A stretch of DNA of 64,000 nt, from assembly GCA_934630705.1 (NCBI GenBank), contig CAKTWP010000012.1, positions 1-64,000 on the forward strand, in the 5' to 3' direction. The notes under the pieces were generated by a model. The model ran no database searches. It was not told where the DNA came from and saw only the letters and a list, made by a program, of their open reading frames with translations. The position numbers were made by a program, and so were the translations under genes. This document shows, one piece after another, positions 24,653-33,934 of this stretch (position 1 is the first letter of the stretch; each line of letters starts with the position of its first letter). Source of the stretch: an uncultured Clostridia bacterium. Its GTDB lineage: Bacteria > Bacillota > Clostridia > Christensenellales > Aristaeellaceae.

Positions 24653-25357
24653 GTGTATCATTCGATCACGATTGGCGATAAAAACACCTGGGGCGATTGG
24701 CATTTGATTCCCGCCACTCGTCCCCTTTTTAATCCGCCGTCTGTTAAAACAAATATGGTTGATATTCCCGGCGGCGATGGATCGCTGGACTTGACTACTG
24801 TTCTGGCCGGACGACCGACCTACAACAACCGTACAGGTTCGTTTACTTTCTATGTAGCAAATGGATATCAGGATTGGGCCGAGCTCTACAGCGATATTAT
24901 GACCTATCTGCAGGGGCAGAAGTTCAAGGCCATTTTGGAAGACGATCCGGATTATTACTACGAGGGCCGCTTCTGGGTAAATAACTGGAAAAGCGATAAG
25001 GACTGGTCAACCATCACGATGAACTACGAGGTCGGTCCGTTCAAAAAAAGCATCGTTGCAGAAGGCGATGACTGGCTTTGGGACACATTTAATTTCGAAA
25101 CAGACATGATTCAGTCCTTTGAAAATCTGCCAGTAAACGGCTCGCTGAGTATCACCATTGAAGGCGATGAAATTTCCTTCCCGCCAACCATTATCACCTC
25201 TGCGCCCAACATGACAGTCACCTTTGGCGATGTTACCTATTCACTGAACAGAGGCGTGAATTATATCGTTGATCTGGTGCTTCACGCAGGCGACAACACG
25301 CTGATTTTCAGCGGCGTTGGCACGGTGACCATTAAATACGAAAGGGGAAGGCTGTAA
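24653..25357 (+). CDS. Distal tail protein (Dit)
   Basis: About 234 aa from GTG 24653 (AGGAGG 6 nt upstream); the open frame extends upstream through the terminator and is not used there. ITIGDKNTWGDWHLIPATRPLFNPP...VDIPGGDGSLDLTTVLAGRPTYNNR is the classical Dit start. The C-terminal half is beta-rich (galectin-like in known structures). Dit forms the hexameric hub joining tube to tail tip. It lies directly before the tail-associated protein. Confidence 0.85.
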   Translation: MYHSITIGDKNTWGDWHLIPATRPLFNPPSVKTNMVDIPGGDGSLDLTTVLAGRPTYNNRTGSFTFYVANGYQDWAELYSDIMTYLQGQKFKAILEDDPDYYYEGRFWVNNWKSDKDWSTITMNYEVGPFKKSIVAEGDDWLWDTFNFETDMIQSFENLPVNGSLSITIEGDEISFPPTIITSAPNMTVTFGDVTYSLNRGVNYIVDLVLHAGDNTLIFSGVGTVTIKYERGRL

Positions 25358-27613
25358 ATGTTTCAGGTATATGCGGATGGAAAACCGATGTATCATCCGA
25401 TGTTCGAATCCATGGTCATCGTTACGCCAAAACTGACACTGGAAATGGGCAAGGCTGGTTCTTTCCAGTTTGATCTTCCTCCCTGCCACCAGTTTTACGA
25501 CCTCCTTCAAAAGCTGAAGACCCGGATCACGGTGGAGCTGGACGGCGTGGAAATATTCAGAGGACGGGTACTCTCCGAAAACAAAAATTTCCATAATATC
25601 CGTTCCGTCTATTGTGAGGGCGATCTGGCATACTTGTGTGACAGTGTGCAAAAAAGCGAAAAGTATACAGGCGGAACGCATACGCTTTTTCGAAAAATTA
25701 TTGAAGCGCATAACGCACGGGTTGAGGAGGAAAAACGGTTTGTTGTGGGCCAAATTGGGATTGAAGATCGGGAGATTATCCTATCCGGCAAATCTGATGA
25801 CACAACCGATATTGATACTGATCGTTTCGATTATCGCCAGATTGCAATCAATTCCATCGTGGACGATTGGAAAACCACTTATGACTATATCGATACCTGC
25901 CTGATCCAGCCCTGCGGCGGATATTTGCGAACCCGCCGTGAAGGAGATGTGACCTACATCGATCTATTAACGGATTTCGGAAATGCTGCGCAGCAGGCAA
26001 TCCAATACGGCGTAAATCTTTTAGATCTGACGGAGTCCATTACGGCTGAGGAGCTATTCACCGTGCTGATCCCATTGGGCGACGATAACCTGACCATTCA
26101 ATCTCTTAATGGCGGCAGCGATGAGCTGACGGATGCGGCACTTGTGGCAACGTACGGGCGCATTGTGAGAACCCATGTTTTCAGCAACGTCAGCAATCCT
26201 GCAACACTGCTGGAAGACGGAATGCGTTATTTTTCCATGCATGCCAATGTGCCTGTGACGGTGACTGTTCGTGCCGTTGATCTGCATTTGACAGATGCAG
26301 ACATTCAGGAAATCCGGCTTGGCGATTCGGTGGCCCTGGATTCTCCACCTCACGGAATTGACGGTTCCTTGACCTGCACGAAAATCGAATATGACTTTGA
26401 GAATCCCGGCAACTGTTCCTTCACCTTTGGCACACCCAGGCAGAGCCTGACAGAGCGCTACCGAAAGGACAAACGCGAAAGCGAGGAAAAAGCATCCTCA
26501 GGTGGCGGCGGAGGTGCCGGAGGCGCCGCAGAGGCGGCCGCAGAGGAAGCGGAGAAGCAGCTGCAGGAGCTTTATGATGCGTACATCAACGTGAATCCTG
26601 AAGCCGGGCATATTGATCTGAAAACACTGTATGAAAAGTATCAGGACGGGAAGACGGTGCTGCGTCAGACGTGCGGCATCGATCTGGACTCGCCAGCCGG
26701 CAATATCAATATTGTCACACTTCGAGATAAAAGCCAAGAACTTGACGGGAAATTTCTCAAGCAGGCGGCGCAGATAAACATGATCAACGACGATCTCCAC
26801 GCCCGCATCGAGTTAGTGACGGCCCGACAGGATACCACGGATAAGGAAGCGGGCGAGCACTACGCCGAGTTCGTCATGGTTGCTGATGAACTAAAAAGCG
26901 CCATTAGCATGAAAGCCAGCCAGATCGATCTGGATGCAGCCGCCATAACGCTGACCGCGCATAAGGAGCAGCTGGATGCCCTGCAAAATGCACTGGATAC
27001 CGAAGTTCGGCTGGAGCTTTCCACGCTGAACAAACAGATGAACGCACTGGACGGTCGAACCAGTCAAAATGAAACAAAGCTTTCCTCTCTTTCCTCGGAT
27101 ACGAAAGCGGAAATTACCGCATTGGCCTCAAGAACATCGGACTCAGAGACCAGGATTGCCGAGCTGAAAATCAGCATTTCGGACGCCCTTTCTGAGATCA
27201 GCCTCAAAGCCGATAAGGTGACGCTGGATTCAAAGGTGACCAAAATCAATGGCAGACTTGATCTGATGGACGCGGAAATCACCGGGCTGAAAGCAGACAG
27301 CATAACAGCGAATGAAGTAGAATCCATTTTCAACAAGAGCTTTCAATCAAAGGTGGCCGACATGACGGCCTATAAGCTTTCCGCCGCGCTGTTCAATGTC
27401 AGCGGCAGCATGACCTACAAAAACCGGGAGGTGGCAACGCAACAGTGGGTTCATGACAAGCTTGCCGAGTATGCCAAAAAGAACCACACGCATGCATGGA
27501 GTGCCATTACAGGCAAGCCTTCCGTATTTGTTCCAGCCGCACACAGACATCGTTATGCTGGCACAGCAAACAAGACCACAGGGGCATTTAGCGGAACGAC
27601 TGATTATAACTGA
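25358..27613 (+). CDS. Tail-associated (Tal-like) minor structural protein
   Basis: 751 aa. The N-terminal ~370 residues follow the gp27-like hub fold of prophage tail/endopeptidase-tail proteins (LTLEMGKAGSFQFDLPPCHQFYDLLQKLKTRITVELDGVEIFRGRV). Then comes a Gly/Ala hinge and a long coiled-coil region (~400-680). The end carries the HxH-type repeats NHTHAWSAITGKPS and AHRHRYAG common in metal-binding tail fibre segments. It forms the tip hub and reaches the cell surface. No peptidase catalytic set is obvious. Confidence 0.8.
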   Translation: MFQVYADGKPMYHPMFESMVIVTPKLTLEMGKAGSFQFDLPPCHQFYDLLQKLKTRITVELDGVEIFRGRVLSENKNFHNIRSVYCEGDLAYLCDSVQKSEKYTGGTHTLFRKIIEAHNARVEEEKRFVVGQIGIEDREIILSGKSDDTTDIDTDRFDYRQIAINSIVDDWKTTYDYIDTCLIQPCGGYLRTRREGDVTYIDLLTDFGNAAQQAIQYGVNLLDLTESITAEELFTVLIPLGDDNLTIQSLNGGSDELTDAALVATYGRIVRTHVFSNVSNPATLLEDGMRYFSMHANVPVTVTVRAVDLHLTDADIQEIRLGDSVALDSPPHGIDGSLTCTKIEYDFENPGNCSFTFGTPRQSLTERYRKDKRESEEKASSGGGGGAGGAAEAAAEEAEKQLQELYDAYINVNPEAGHIDLKTLYEKYQDGKTVLRQTCGIDLDSPAGNINIVTLRDKSQELDGKFLKQAAQINMINDDLHARIELVTARQDTTDKEAGEHYAEFVMVADELKSAISMKASQIDLDAAAITLTAHKEQLDALQNALDTEVRLELSTLNKQMNALDGRTSQNETKLSSLSSDTKAEITALASRTSDSETRIAELKISISDALSEISLKADKVTLDSKVTKINGRLDLMDAEITGLKADSITANEVESIFNKSFQSKVADMTAYKLSAALFNVSGSMTYKNREVATQQWVHDKLAEYAKKNHTHAWSAITGKPSVFVPAAHRHRYAGTANKTTGAFSGTTDYN

Positions 27614-27643
27614 TGATGTCAATCGTGTAAAGGAGGCACAATT

Positions 27644-27847
27644 ATGGCGACACTATATGACCTCGGGGAGAAAATTCTCCGCGTCCGTGAGGCAGTGAAC
27701 CAGATCAGCATAAAGGGCAGCCGGGACGCCGGCCTGGTTGTATATGCCGATCGCCAATGTAACGAGATTATCCAACTCATCAATGACGCGGCAAAGGAGG
27801 GAGAGCGGTCAAATGAGCCAGATTCAAGCATATCTGAACAAAATTAA
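27644..27847 (+). CDS. Small tail-region phage protein
   Basis: 67 aa with an AAAGGAGG site before ATG 27644. The sequence has a helical start (YDLGEKILRVREAVNQISIKG) and DAGLVVYADRQCNEIIQLIND. No family recognised. Its last 35 nt overlap the fibre gene, so it is likely co-translated and may be a fibre or baseplate accessory. Confidence 0.6.
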   Translation: MATLYDLGEKILRVREAVNQISIKGSRDAGLVVYADRQCNEIIQLINDAAKEGERSNEPDSSISEQN

Positions 27848-29900
27848 AACTGCGGTGTACGGCGTGGAGGTTCGCGATGCGATTCACGACAGTATCGAAG
27901 AATGCTATAACGACGTAACGAACGCAAAAACGCTGGCCGACACTGCCACAGCAAGCGCTAATAACGCTGCGCGCAATGCGGAAAGTAAAGCCAGCTCCGC
28001 CAGCGCCGCCGCCACAGCGGCTTCGAATGCGGCGGAAACTGCCACTGCCGCTGCTGAAGCCGCAATAACAAAGGCCAATACCGTTGACGAAAAGGTAACC
28101 GCTGCAGAAACTGCGACTCAAACGGCTAATGCTGCAGCTGCAGAAGCAAGCAGTGCAGCTAAGACTGCTCAGACTGCCATTCAAAATGCCACTGATGCGG
28201 TGACTGCCGCGGCCAATGCCACACAGAAAGCAATCACAGCGGCCGATAATGCAAATAAAGCAACTGAAAAAGCCAAGGCGGCGGAAACTGCTGCATCCAG
28301 CGCAGTAAGCAATGCAAATGCTGCGGTAAGCAACGCTAACACTGCCGTTGCCGCTGCGAATACTGCCGCGCAGAATGCTGACAATAAGGCGCAGCTTGCC
28401 GCAAACGCCGCAAACAGCGCTAACAGCAAGGCGAGCCTCGCTGAGACTGCAGCCAGCAACGCCACGCAAGCAATCGCCGACGTGAAAACCGCCAAGGATG
28501 CGGCGAATACCGCCGCTGCCAATGCAAACGCCAAAGCAACGGAAGCCTCCGTCGCAGCGGACAGCGCGAAAACGGCGACTACTTATGCCAACACAGCCGC
28601 CACGAGCGCAAATACTGCGGCCAATAATGCCAGCAGCGCGGCGGAAACAGCCAATAATGCGGCAGAAGACTGCAACACGGCCGTATATAATGCGAATGTG
28701 GCGGCTTCCGGTGCAAAACGGGCAGCTACCCGGGCCGATACGGCTTCGGCAGCATTGGAAAAACTGACCGTGACTTCAGAAGGTGTAGGGCCTAATGAAC
28801 TGGCCGAGGCTGTTCTATCGGAAATCAGCGGACACAAAAACATCCATTTCCGCCTTAAGCAAGGCGCAAACGGCGCTCCCTTTATTATAAAGGGGAATGC
28901 CTACGCGACTCTTTCCGCGCTTGAAGCCGCGATCACATCGCCTGCCATCGGCGATCAGTATAATGTTGGCGAATCCGCACCCTATGACGTATACCGCTGG
29001 ACGGGAACCACATGGGAAAATCAGGGCAAAATTGGCAATACGATTTCCAGCGTTACCAATGGCGAAATCGATACGCTCTACGGTGGCGGCAGTGTACAGG
29101 TTACCGGCAGCAAATATCTTGATCTGCTGGGACTGACCTATCTTCTGCAACAGAAGATCGTTACTTCGCTGGCAGCTAAGGTAGACAAGGTTGCGGGTAA
29201 GGGGCTGAGTGCAAACGATTTTACCGATTCCTATCGCGATATGATCGGCACTTTGCAAGACAACGTTTCTGCGTTGGAAACCACGAAGGTTACTGTCGTT
29301 TCCGGTAAAGGGCTGAGCACAAACGATTTTACCAACGCCCTTAAGGCGCAGCTGGAGAAGGCTGTATCGGACATTCTGGCGCTTCAAAATGGTAAAGTGG
29401 ACAAGGTCGCCGGAAAGGGACTAAGCAGCAACGATTTTACGGACGCTTATATTTCCAAAATCCAAGCGAATGAAAATGCCGTTCAGGATACACAGACAAC
29501 CTTGAGCGGCATTAGCGCAACGCTGGCTGAAAAAGCATCCCAAACTGATCTGGACGCCCTGGAAACCACTGTTGCCGCCAAGGCCGCCCAGAGCGACCTG
29601 ACGGCGCTTCAAACGACGGTGGCCGGAAAGGTGTCCGCCTTCAAGAAGACCGTAAGCATCGGCACGGCCTGGACCGGAAGCGCCGCTCCCTACACACAGG
29701 AGGTTACCGTGGAGGGGCTGCTGGAAACGGACGATGTAGACGTGGTGCCTATCTATGACACGAATGTAGATACGGCGCAGGCTGAAATGGAGGCATACGC
29801 AAGCATGTATCATATTGATACCGAGAATGGGAAGATGACCGTGTACGCCATGGAGGCAACCACCACGGCATTGACCGTGATGATCAAGGGGGTGCGGTAA
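27813..29900 (+). CDS. Alanine-rich tail fibre / baseplate upper-type protein
   Basis: 695 aa from ATG 27813 (AAAGGAGGGAG upstream). The N-terminus (SQIQAYLNKIKTAVYGVEVRDAIHDSIEECYNDV) is BppU-like and should dock on the tail tip. Residues ~45-320 are an Ala/Asn-rich repeated coiled coil. Then come a globular domain (AIGDQYNVGESAPYDVYRWTGTTWENQG), three repeats of KGLS-x-NDFT, more coiled coil and a C-terminal beta domain likely to bind the host. The low-complexity stretch is a likely site of recombination. Confidence 0.75.
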   Translation: MSQIQAYLNKIKTAVYGVEVRDAIHDSIEECYNDVTNAKTLADTATASANNAARNAESKASSASAAATAASNAAETATAAAEAAITKANTVDEKVTAAETATQTANAAAAEASSAAKTAQTAIQNATDAVTAAANATQKAITAADNANKATEKAKAAETAASSAVSNANAAVSNANTAVAAANTAAQNADNKAQLAANAANSANSKASLAETAASNATQAIADVKTAKDAANTAAANANAKATEASVAADSAKTATTYANTAATSANTAANNASSAAETANNAAEDCNTAVYNANVAASGAKRAATRADTASAALEKLTVTSEGVGPNELAEAVLSEISGHKNIHFRLKQGANGAPFIIKGNAYATLSALEAAITSPAIGDQYNVGESAPYDVYRWTGTTWENQGKIGNTISSVTNGEIDTLYGGGSVQVTGSKYLDLLGLTYLLQQKIVTSLAAKVDKVAGKGLSANDFTDSYRDMIGTLQDNVSALETTKVTVVSGKGLSTNDFTNALKAQLEKAVSDILALQNGKVDKVAGKGLSSNDFTDAYISKIQANENAVQDTQTTLSGISATLAEKASQTDLDALETTVAAKAAQSDLTALQTTVAGKVSAFKKTVSIGTAWTGSAAPYTQEVTVEGLLETDDVDVVPIYDTNVDTAQAEMEAYASMYHIDTENGKMTVYAMEATTTALTVMIKGVR

Positions 29901-30818
29901 ATGGGCGTTGGTCTTTTGCGCAACCATCCGATCCTGCTGGGCGGCCTGCCGGAATACACCTACACCGGGGCGCATCAGCTTATCGACGACGGGGGTGGGA
30001 ACTGGCGGATCAAATTTCTTTCCTCCGGCACCCTCATTCCCAAGAAAAAGCTGACCATCGACGTTTTCTGCGTGGGCGGCGGGGGAAGCGGCGGAAATAA
30101 CGGCTCGTCCGTTTCCGCATATCAGGGGGCTGGCGGCGGCGGCGGCGGATACACCCAGACCGTTCAGGCGGTTACCATTGCGCCCAATGAAGCGATTTCC
30201 GTCACGGTGGGAGCCGGTGGCGCACAGAATACGGTAACCGGAGGCGGAGGCGGAAACGGAAACGATGGCGGAACGAGCCAGTTTTCTCGTCAAAGTACCG
30301 GGGCGGCTATCGCAGCGGCAGCTGGCGGAAAAGCGGGACGAAACCCCGGAACTCAAGGGGGCGGCGCAGGCGGATCCGGCGGCGGTGCCGGTGGCGGAAG
30401 CGGCGGAAGCGACGGGGGGGACGGTCATAAAACAATGAATAGTACCGGAACCGGATGGGGCATCATGGACGGCGGCGTGGGCCAGGGAACGACCACGCGG
30501 GAATTTGGCGAGGAAACCGGCGCATTGTATTCCGGCGGCGGTGGCGGTGGCATGAACAATTTTTCAAGCGTTACGCAAGCAAACCATAAGCCAAACGGCG
30601 GCGCAGGCGGGGGCGGAAATGGCTGCCAGGCACAAAGCTGGACGACGGACGAAGATGGAAATGTCAGCGTATCCACCAAAGCCCCTACAGCGGGCACGGC
30701 GAACACTGGTGGCGGTGGTGGCGGGGGTGGCCAGAACAATTACGTCATCTCTCCTGCCTATCGCGGCCAGGGCGCTGCGGGCGGCTCTGGCATCGTGGTA
30801 ATCCGGAACGCCCGGTAA
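29901..30818 (+). CDS. Poly-glycine tail adhesin
   Basis: 305 aa. A short N-terminal part is followed by IDVFCVGGGGSGG and many Gly runs (GGGGGG, GGGAGGSGGGAGGGSGG) with intervening short loops, ending GGSGIVVIRNAR. This pattern resembles glycine-rich tail proteins such as T4-like gp38 adhesins, where Gly stretches pack as polyglycine-II helices and the loops between them bind the receptor. The ATG follows the fibre stop directly. Loop segments would be the variable receptor-contact sites. Confidence 0.75.
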   Translation: MGVGLLRNHPILLGGLPEYTYTGAHQLIDDGGGNWRIKFLSSGTLIPKKKLTIDVFCVGGGGSGGNNGSSVSAYQGAGGGGGGYTQTVQAVTIAPNEAISVTVGAGGAQNTVTGGGGGNGNDGGTSQFSRQSTGAAIAAAAGGKAGRNPGTQGGGAGGSGGGAGGGSGGSDGGDGHKTMNSTGTGWGIMDGGVGQGTTTREFGEETGALYSGGGGGGMNNFSSVTQANHKPNGGAGGGGNGCQAQSWTTDEDGNVSVSTKAPTAGTANTGGGGGGGGQNNYVISPAYRGQGAAGGSGIVVIRNAR

Positions 30819-30834
30819 GGAGGAGGAAACGACT

Positions 30835-31110
30835 ATGACCATGGCAAAAATCGAAGACGGCCTTGTGGTGAACGTCTTCGAAATTCTTCCGGGCCAGGAG
30901 GGGGAGTTTCCCTCTGCCGTCTGCATCGACGGGCGGCCCACCGGCATTGGGGATACCTACGAAAACGGCAGGTTTTACCGTGACGGCGTGGAGTGCAAAA
31001 CGGACAGCGAGATGCTGGCGGAGCTGCTTTCTCAGCCGGACGGGGCTGAGGAGGCCATGCGCATCTTACGAGGCGAGGAGGGAACAGGCAATGGCGCTGA
31101 CGGACAGTGA
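30835..31110 (+). CDS. Small tail accessory protein
   Basis: 91 aa, preceded by GGAGGAGG. MAKIEDGLVVNVFEILPGQ...CIDGRPTGIGDTYENGRFYRDGVEC is a short beta-rich segment seen in many phage tail-fibre regions, often near the fibre tip or its chaperone. An in-frame ATG at 30841 is an alternative start. It overlaps the next gene by 20 nt. Confidence 0.6.
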   Translation: MTMAKIEDGLVVNVFEILPGQEGEFPSAVCIDGRPTGIGDTYENGRFYRDGVECKTDSEMLAELLSQPDGAEEAMRILRGEEGTGNGADGQ

Positions 31111-31531
31111 CCGCGCCCTGCTGCGCAAGGCCCGGCAGGCGCTGGACGCGTATCTGCTGCAGCTGGCGGATACCCCGGCCCGAATCAACGAAAGTTCCGA
31201 ATTGCTGCGCACCTGGCAGCCGGGGAGCTATGCGGCTGGAGACCTGCGGGCGTATAAGGGTATCCCCTACAAGTGCGTCCAGGCCCATGACAGTACGGCA
31301 AACATCGGCTGGACCCCGGACGCCGTGCCAGCTCTCTGGATGCAGTATCACGGCACCAGCCGGTCAACGGCCCGGCCCTGGCTGGCCCCGGCAGGGGCCC
31401 ACGACCAGTACAAGGCCGGGGAATACATGATCTGGACGGACGGGGCCGTATACGAAGCGCTGAGCAACACCGTATACAGCCCGGACCAGTACGCCCAGGC
31501 CTGGCGAAAGGTGCGGGAGGCGGGCAAATGA
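31091..31531 (+). CDS. Carbohydrate-binding (CBM5/12-like) tail protein
   Basis: About 146 aa from ATG 31091 (GAGGAGGGA upstream). Two short modules are visible: WQPGSYAAGDLRAYKGIPYKCVQAHDSTANIGW...LW and KAGEYMIWTDGAVYEALSNTVYSPDQYAQAWRKV. Both follow the Y-x2-GD/W-x4-Y-x-C/A layout of chitin-binding-type CBM5/12 domains with exposed aromatics. It probably binds cell-wall or surface glycans. It overlaps the endolysin start by 4 nt (ATGA). Confidence 0.7.
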   Translation: MALTDSDRALLRKARQALDAYLLQLADTPARINESSELLRTWQPGSYAAGDLRAYKGIPYKCVQAHDSTANIGWTPDAVPALWMQYHGTSRSTARPWLAPAGAHDQYKAGEYMIWTDGAVYEALSNTVYSPDQYAQAWRKVREAGK

Positions 31532-32319
31532 TTCAGGCAGCCGATCTGATTCGCCTGTTTCAACAGGCATACCATGAGAAATGGGGGTACATCTGGGGCG
31601 GCAGCGGCCAGACCTGGACGGCAAAAAAGCAGGCCGCCGCCACGCGGGATACCACCGTGAAATACGGCGCGCAGTGGATTGGCAGAAGGGTCGCTGATTG
31701 CAGCGGCCTTTTTGCATGGGCGTTCAGGGAGCTGGGCGGCAGCATTTATCACGGCTCCAACACCATTTGGAACAAATACTGTGTCCGTCAGGGGCGCATC
31801 GGCTCCCTGCAGGCGCTGATTCCCGGCACGGCGGTGTTTCTGGTGAAAAACGGGAACCGGCACCATATTGGGCTGTATGTGGGGAACGGCAAATGCATTG
31901 AAGCCAAGGGAACCCGATACGGCGTGGTAGAGAGCGAGCTGGGCCATTGGGACGAATGGGGCCTGCTGCGGGGCGTGGACTACGGCGATCAAACGCCGCC
32001 GGAAAGCCCGGATGATCGGCCCACGCTGCGCCGGGGAGATCAGGGCGACTTAGTGAAAAAGGCGCAGGAGCTGCTGATTGCAAAGGGTTTTTTCTGCGGC
32101 AGCTATGGCGCCGACGGCAAGTTCGGCCCGGCCACCGAGGCGGCTGTGAAGAACCTGCAAAGCGCGTCCAGGCTGAAAGCCGACGGCGTGATCGGGGAAA
32201 AAACCTGGTCCGCCCTGGAGCAGGAGGCCTCCGCGCCGCCTGAACCGACAGATGCGGAAAAGCTCAAAAAGCTGTGGGCCTGGTATCAGGCGGAGCACGG
32301 CGAAATTCAAAATGGTTAA
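31528..32319 (+). CDS. Endolysin: NlpC/P60 peptidase with peptidoglycan-binding domain
   Basis: 263 aa. The NlpC/P60 catalytic pair is visible as Cys58 in RVADCSGLFAW and His113 in NRHHIGLYVG. A PG_binding_1 domain (~170-240) follows: LRRGDQGDLVKKAQELLIAKGF...GADGKFGPATEAAVKNLQ. The enzyme should cut peptide stems of peptidoglycan at lysis. No signal peptide, so export depends on a holin. A hairpin follows at 32324-32368. Confidence 0.9.
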   Translation: MIQAADLIRLFQQAYHEKWGYIWGGSGQTWTAKKQAAATRDTTVKYGAQWIGRRVADCSGLFAWAFRELGGSIYHGSNTIWNKYCVRQGRIGSLQALIPGTAVFLVKNGNRHHIGLYVGNGKCIEAKGTRYGVVESELGHWDEWGLLRGVDYGDQTPPESPDDRPTLRRGDQGDLVKKAQELLIAKGFFCGSYGADGKFGPATEAAVKNLQSASRLKADGVIGEKTWSALEQEASAPPEPTDAEKLKKLWAWYQAEHGEIQNG

Positions 32320-32323
32320 AGAT

Positions 32324-32372
32324 CCCGGGGGCGGACTGCAGAGACATAACAGTACCGCCCCTTCGGGTTTTA
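32324..32372 (+). terminator. Hairpin after the endolysin gene
   Basis: GGGGCGG-ACTG (32328-32338) pairs with CAGT-a-CCGCCCC (32350-32361), followed by TTCGGGTTTT. It is likely a terminator or attenuator between endolysin and the downstream membrane proteins. Confidence 0.55.
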
Positions 32373-32393
32373 AGAAAGGATAAAGGTGATTCA

Positions 32394-32696
32394 ATGAATC
32401 CTTTGGTGCAAGGGATTATTACGGTGATCTGCGCGGTGCTGGCGTCCTCCGGTTTCTGGGCCTGCATTCAGAAACGAAACGACAAGCGGGACAATCACAC
32501 CCAGCTGCTGGTGGGGCTTGCCCATGACCGGATTCTGTTTCTGGGCATGAGCTATATCAATCAGGGCTACATCACCCGGGACGAATATGAAAATCTCTAT
32601 GAGTATCTGTATCGGCCCTATGAAAAAATGGGCGGAAACGGATCGGCCAAGCGTGTCATGCAGGAAGTGAACAAGCTGCCGATTCGCTCCCAGTAA
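32394..32696 (+). CDS. Single-pass membrane protein of the lysis region
   Basis: 100 aa from ATG 32394. A transmembrane helix (residues ~5-24, VQGIITVICAVLASSGFWAC) is followed by a charged helical domain with KRNDKRDNHTQLLVGLAHDRILFLGMSYINQGYITRDEYENL. This architecture is common in clostridial phage lysis regions. It may be a holin-like or antiholin protein, but the soluble part is larger than in most holins. Confidence 0.65.
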   Translation: MNPLVQGIITVICAVLASSGFWACIQKRNDKRDNHTQLLVGLAHDRILFLGMSYINQGYITRDEYENLYEYLYRPYEKMGGNGSAKRVMQEVNKLPIRSQ

Positions 32697-32719
32697 GCCG
32701 GCACGGCAGGAGGAAGCCT

Positions 32720-33511
32720 ATGCATACTGTCACTGCGGATTATCCCGCTTCCTGGCCGGACGCCCGGATCTACATTCTTTCGGATCTGCACATTGGCGAT
32801 GCGAACGCGGACATGGCCGAGATTCAAGCGCGGGTGCAGCGCATTGCGGACGACCCGCGCGGGCTTTGCGTGCTCAACGGCGATCTGCTCAATACGGCCG
32901 TTCGCAACAGCGTATCGGACATTTACACAGAGCTTGTTCCGCCCATGGAACAGATCAGCATGGCGGTTTCGCTGCTGAAGCCCATCCGGCATCGTGTGAT
33001 TGCGGCAGATACCGGCAATCATGAAAACCGGGTTTACCGCACCGACGGATTGGACATGATGCGCCTGATCTGCCGGGAGCTGGGCATTGAGCAGCGTTAT
33101 GCCCCGGAGGGGGTGCTCTGCTTCCTGCGCTTTGGGGATAAGCCGGCCAATGAGCGCTCCAACGGCCGCAGGAAGCAGCCCTACATTTACAGCATCTATG
33201 CCACCCATGGCACAGGCGGCGGGCGGAAGGAAGGCGCAAAGGCCATCCGGCTGGCTGACATGGCCAGCATCGTGGACGCAGACTGCTATATTCATTCCCA
33301 TTCTCATATGCCGATGATTATGAAGCAGTCCTTCTTTCGCGTGGACATTCAAAACCGGAAGGCCGTTATGGTGGACAAGCTGTTCGTCAACGACGCCGCG
33401 GCGGTCGGCTATGGGGGCTATGGGCAGGCAGGCGAATTCAAGCCGGCCTCAAAGCAGAGCCCCGTGATTCATCTGAGCGGAGACTGCAAGTTTATGAAAG
33501 CAACCTTATAA
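32720..33511 (+). CDS. Metallophosphoesterase
   Basis: 263 aa. All calcineurin-like motifs are present: ILSDLHIGD (~20-28), LNGDLLN (~52-58), DTGNHENRV (~94-102), a single H near THGTGG, and HSHSHMPM. The family hydrolyses phosphomonoesters or diesters, including DNA or cyclic nucleotides; the substrate here is unknown. An odd placement: it sits between lysis membrane proteins and the holin, where it may be a late accessory or another acquired gene. Confidence 0.85.
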   Translation: MHTVTADYPASWPDARIYILSDLHIGDANADMAEIQARVQRIADDPRGLCVLNGDLLNTAVRNSVSDIYTELVPPMEQISMAVSLLKPIRHRVIAADTGNHENRVYRTDGLDMMRLICRELGIEQRYAPEGVLCFLRFGDKPANERSNGRRKQPYIYSIYATHGTGGGRKEGAKAIRLADMASIVDADCYIHSHSHMPMIMKQSFFRVDIQNRKAVMVDKLFVNDAAAVGYGGYGQAGEFKPASKQSPVIHLSGDCKFMKATL

Positions 33512-33525
33512 GGAGGAAAACAAGT

Positions 33526-33744
33526 ATGTTGAGTAACAAGACCTACGACGTTCTCAAGTGGATTGCGCTATATTTGCTGCCCGCGCTGGGCACGCTTTAC
33601 TTCGCGCTGTCGGGAATCTGGAATTTCCCCTATGGCGAAGAGGTGGTCGGCACGATCACTGCCGTCGATACCTTCCTTGGCGTGCTGCTGGGTATCAGCA
33701 CCGCGCAGTACAATAAGGAAAATGCCCCACTGGATGATGATTGA
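33526..33744 (+). CDS. Holin (r1t-type)
   Basis: 72 aa, preceded by AAGGAGGAAAA. Two hydrophobic segments (VLKWIALYLLPALGTLYFALSG and VVGTITAVDTFLGVLLGIS) flank FPYGEEV. The sequence matches the Phage_r1t holin pattern very well. It would form membrane holes that release the endolysin. It is followed by a strong terminator. Confidence 0.88.
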   Translation: MLSNKTYDVLKWIALYLLPALGTLYFALSGIWNFPYGEEVVGTITAVDTFLGVLLGISTAQYNKENAPLDDD

Positions 33745-33762
33745 TATGAATTGACCTCTTGG

Positions 33763-33799
33763 GAAAGCGCTCGTCCACGCGGCGGGCGCTTTCTCTTTT
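33763..33799 (+). terminator. Rho-independent terminator after the holin
   Basis: GAAAGCGCTCG (33763-33773) pairs with CGGGCGCTTTC (33783-33793), followed by TCTTTT. It marks the end of the late operon. Confidence 0.88.
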
Positions 33800-33934
33800 G
33801 GTTTTCGACTTCACGAAAGGGAGATTGACATGAACCCTTTAATCGCCTATACTTTGGATAGGATCGGGGACAAAATCCGGTCAATGAACCTTGAAAACAA
33901 AAGATTGTGCTCTTCCTCGGAAGAGGAGGAGACC

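Noticed and set aside
28040..28760. Separate small genes in the Ala-rich part of the fibre gene
   Set aside because: Alternative frames stay open because of the repeated GCN/AAT codons; only the frame starting at 27813 has a ribosome site and domain structure.
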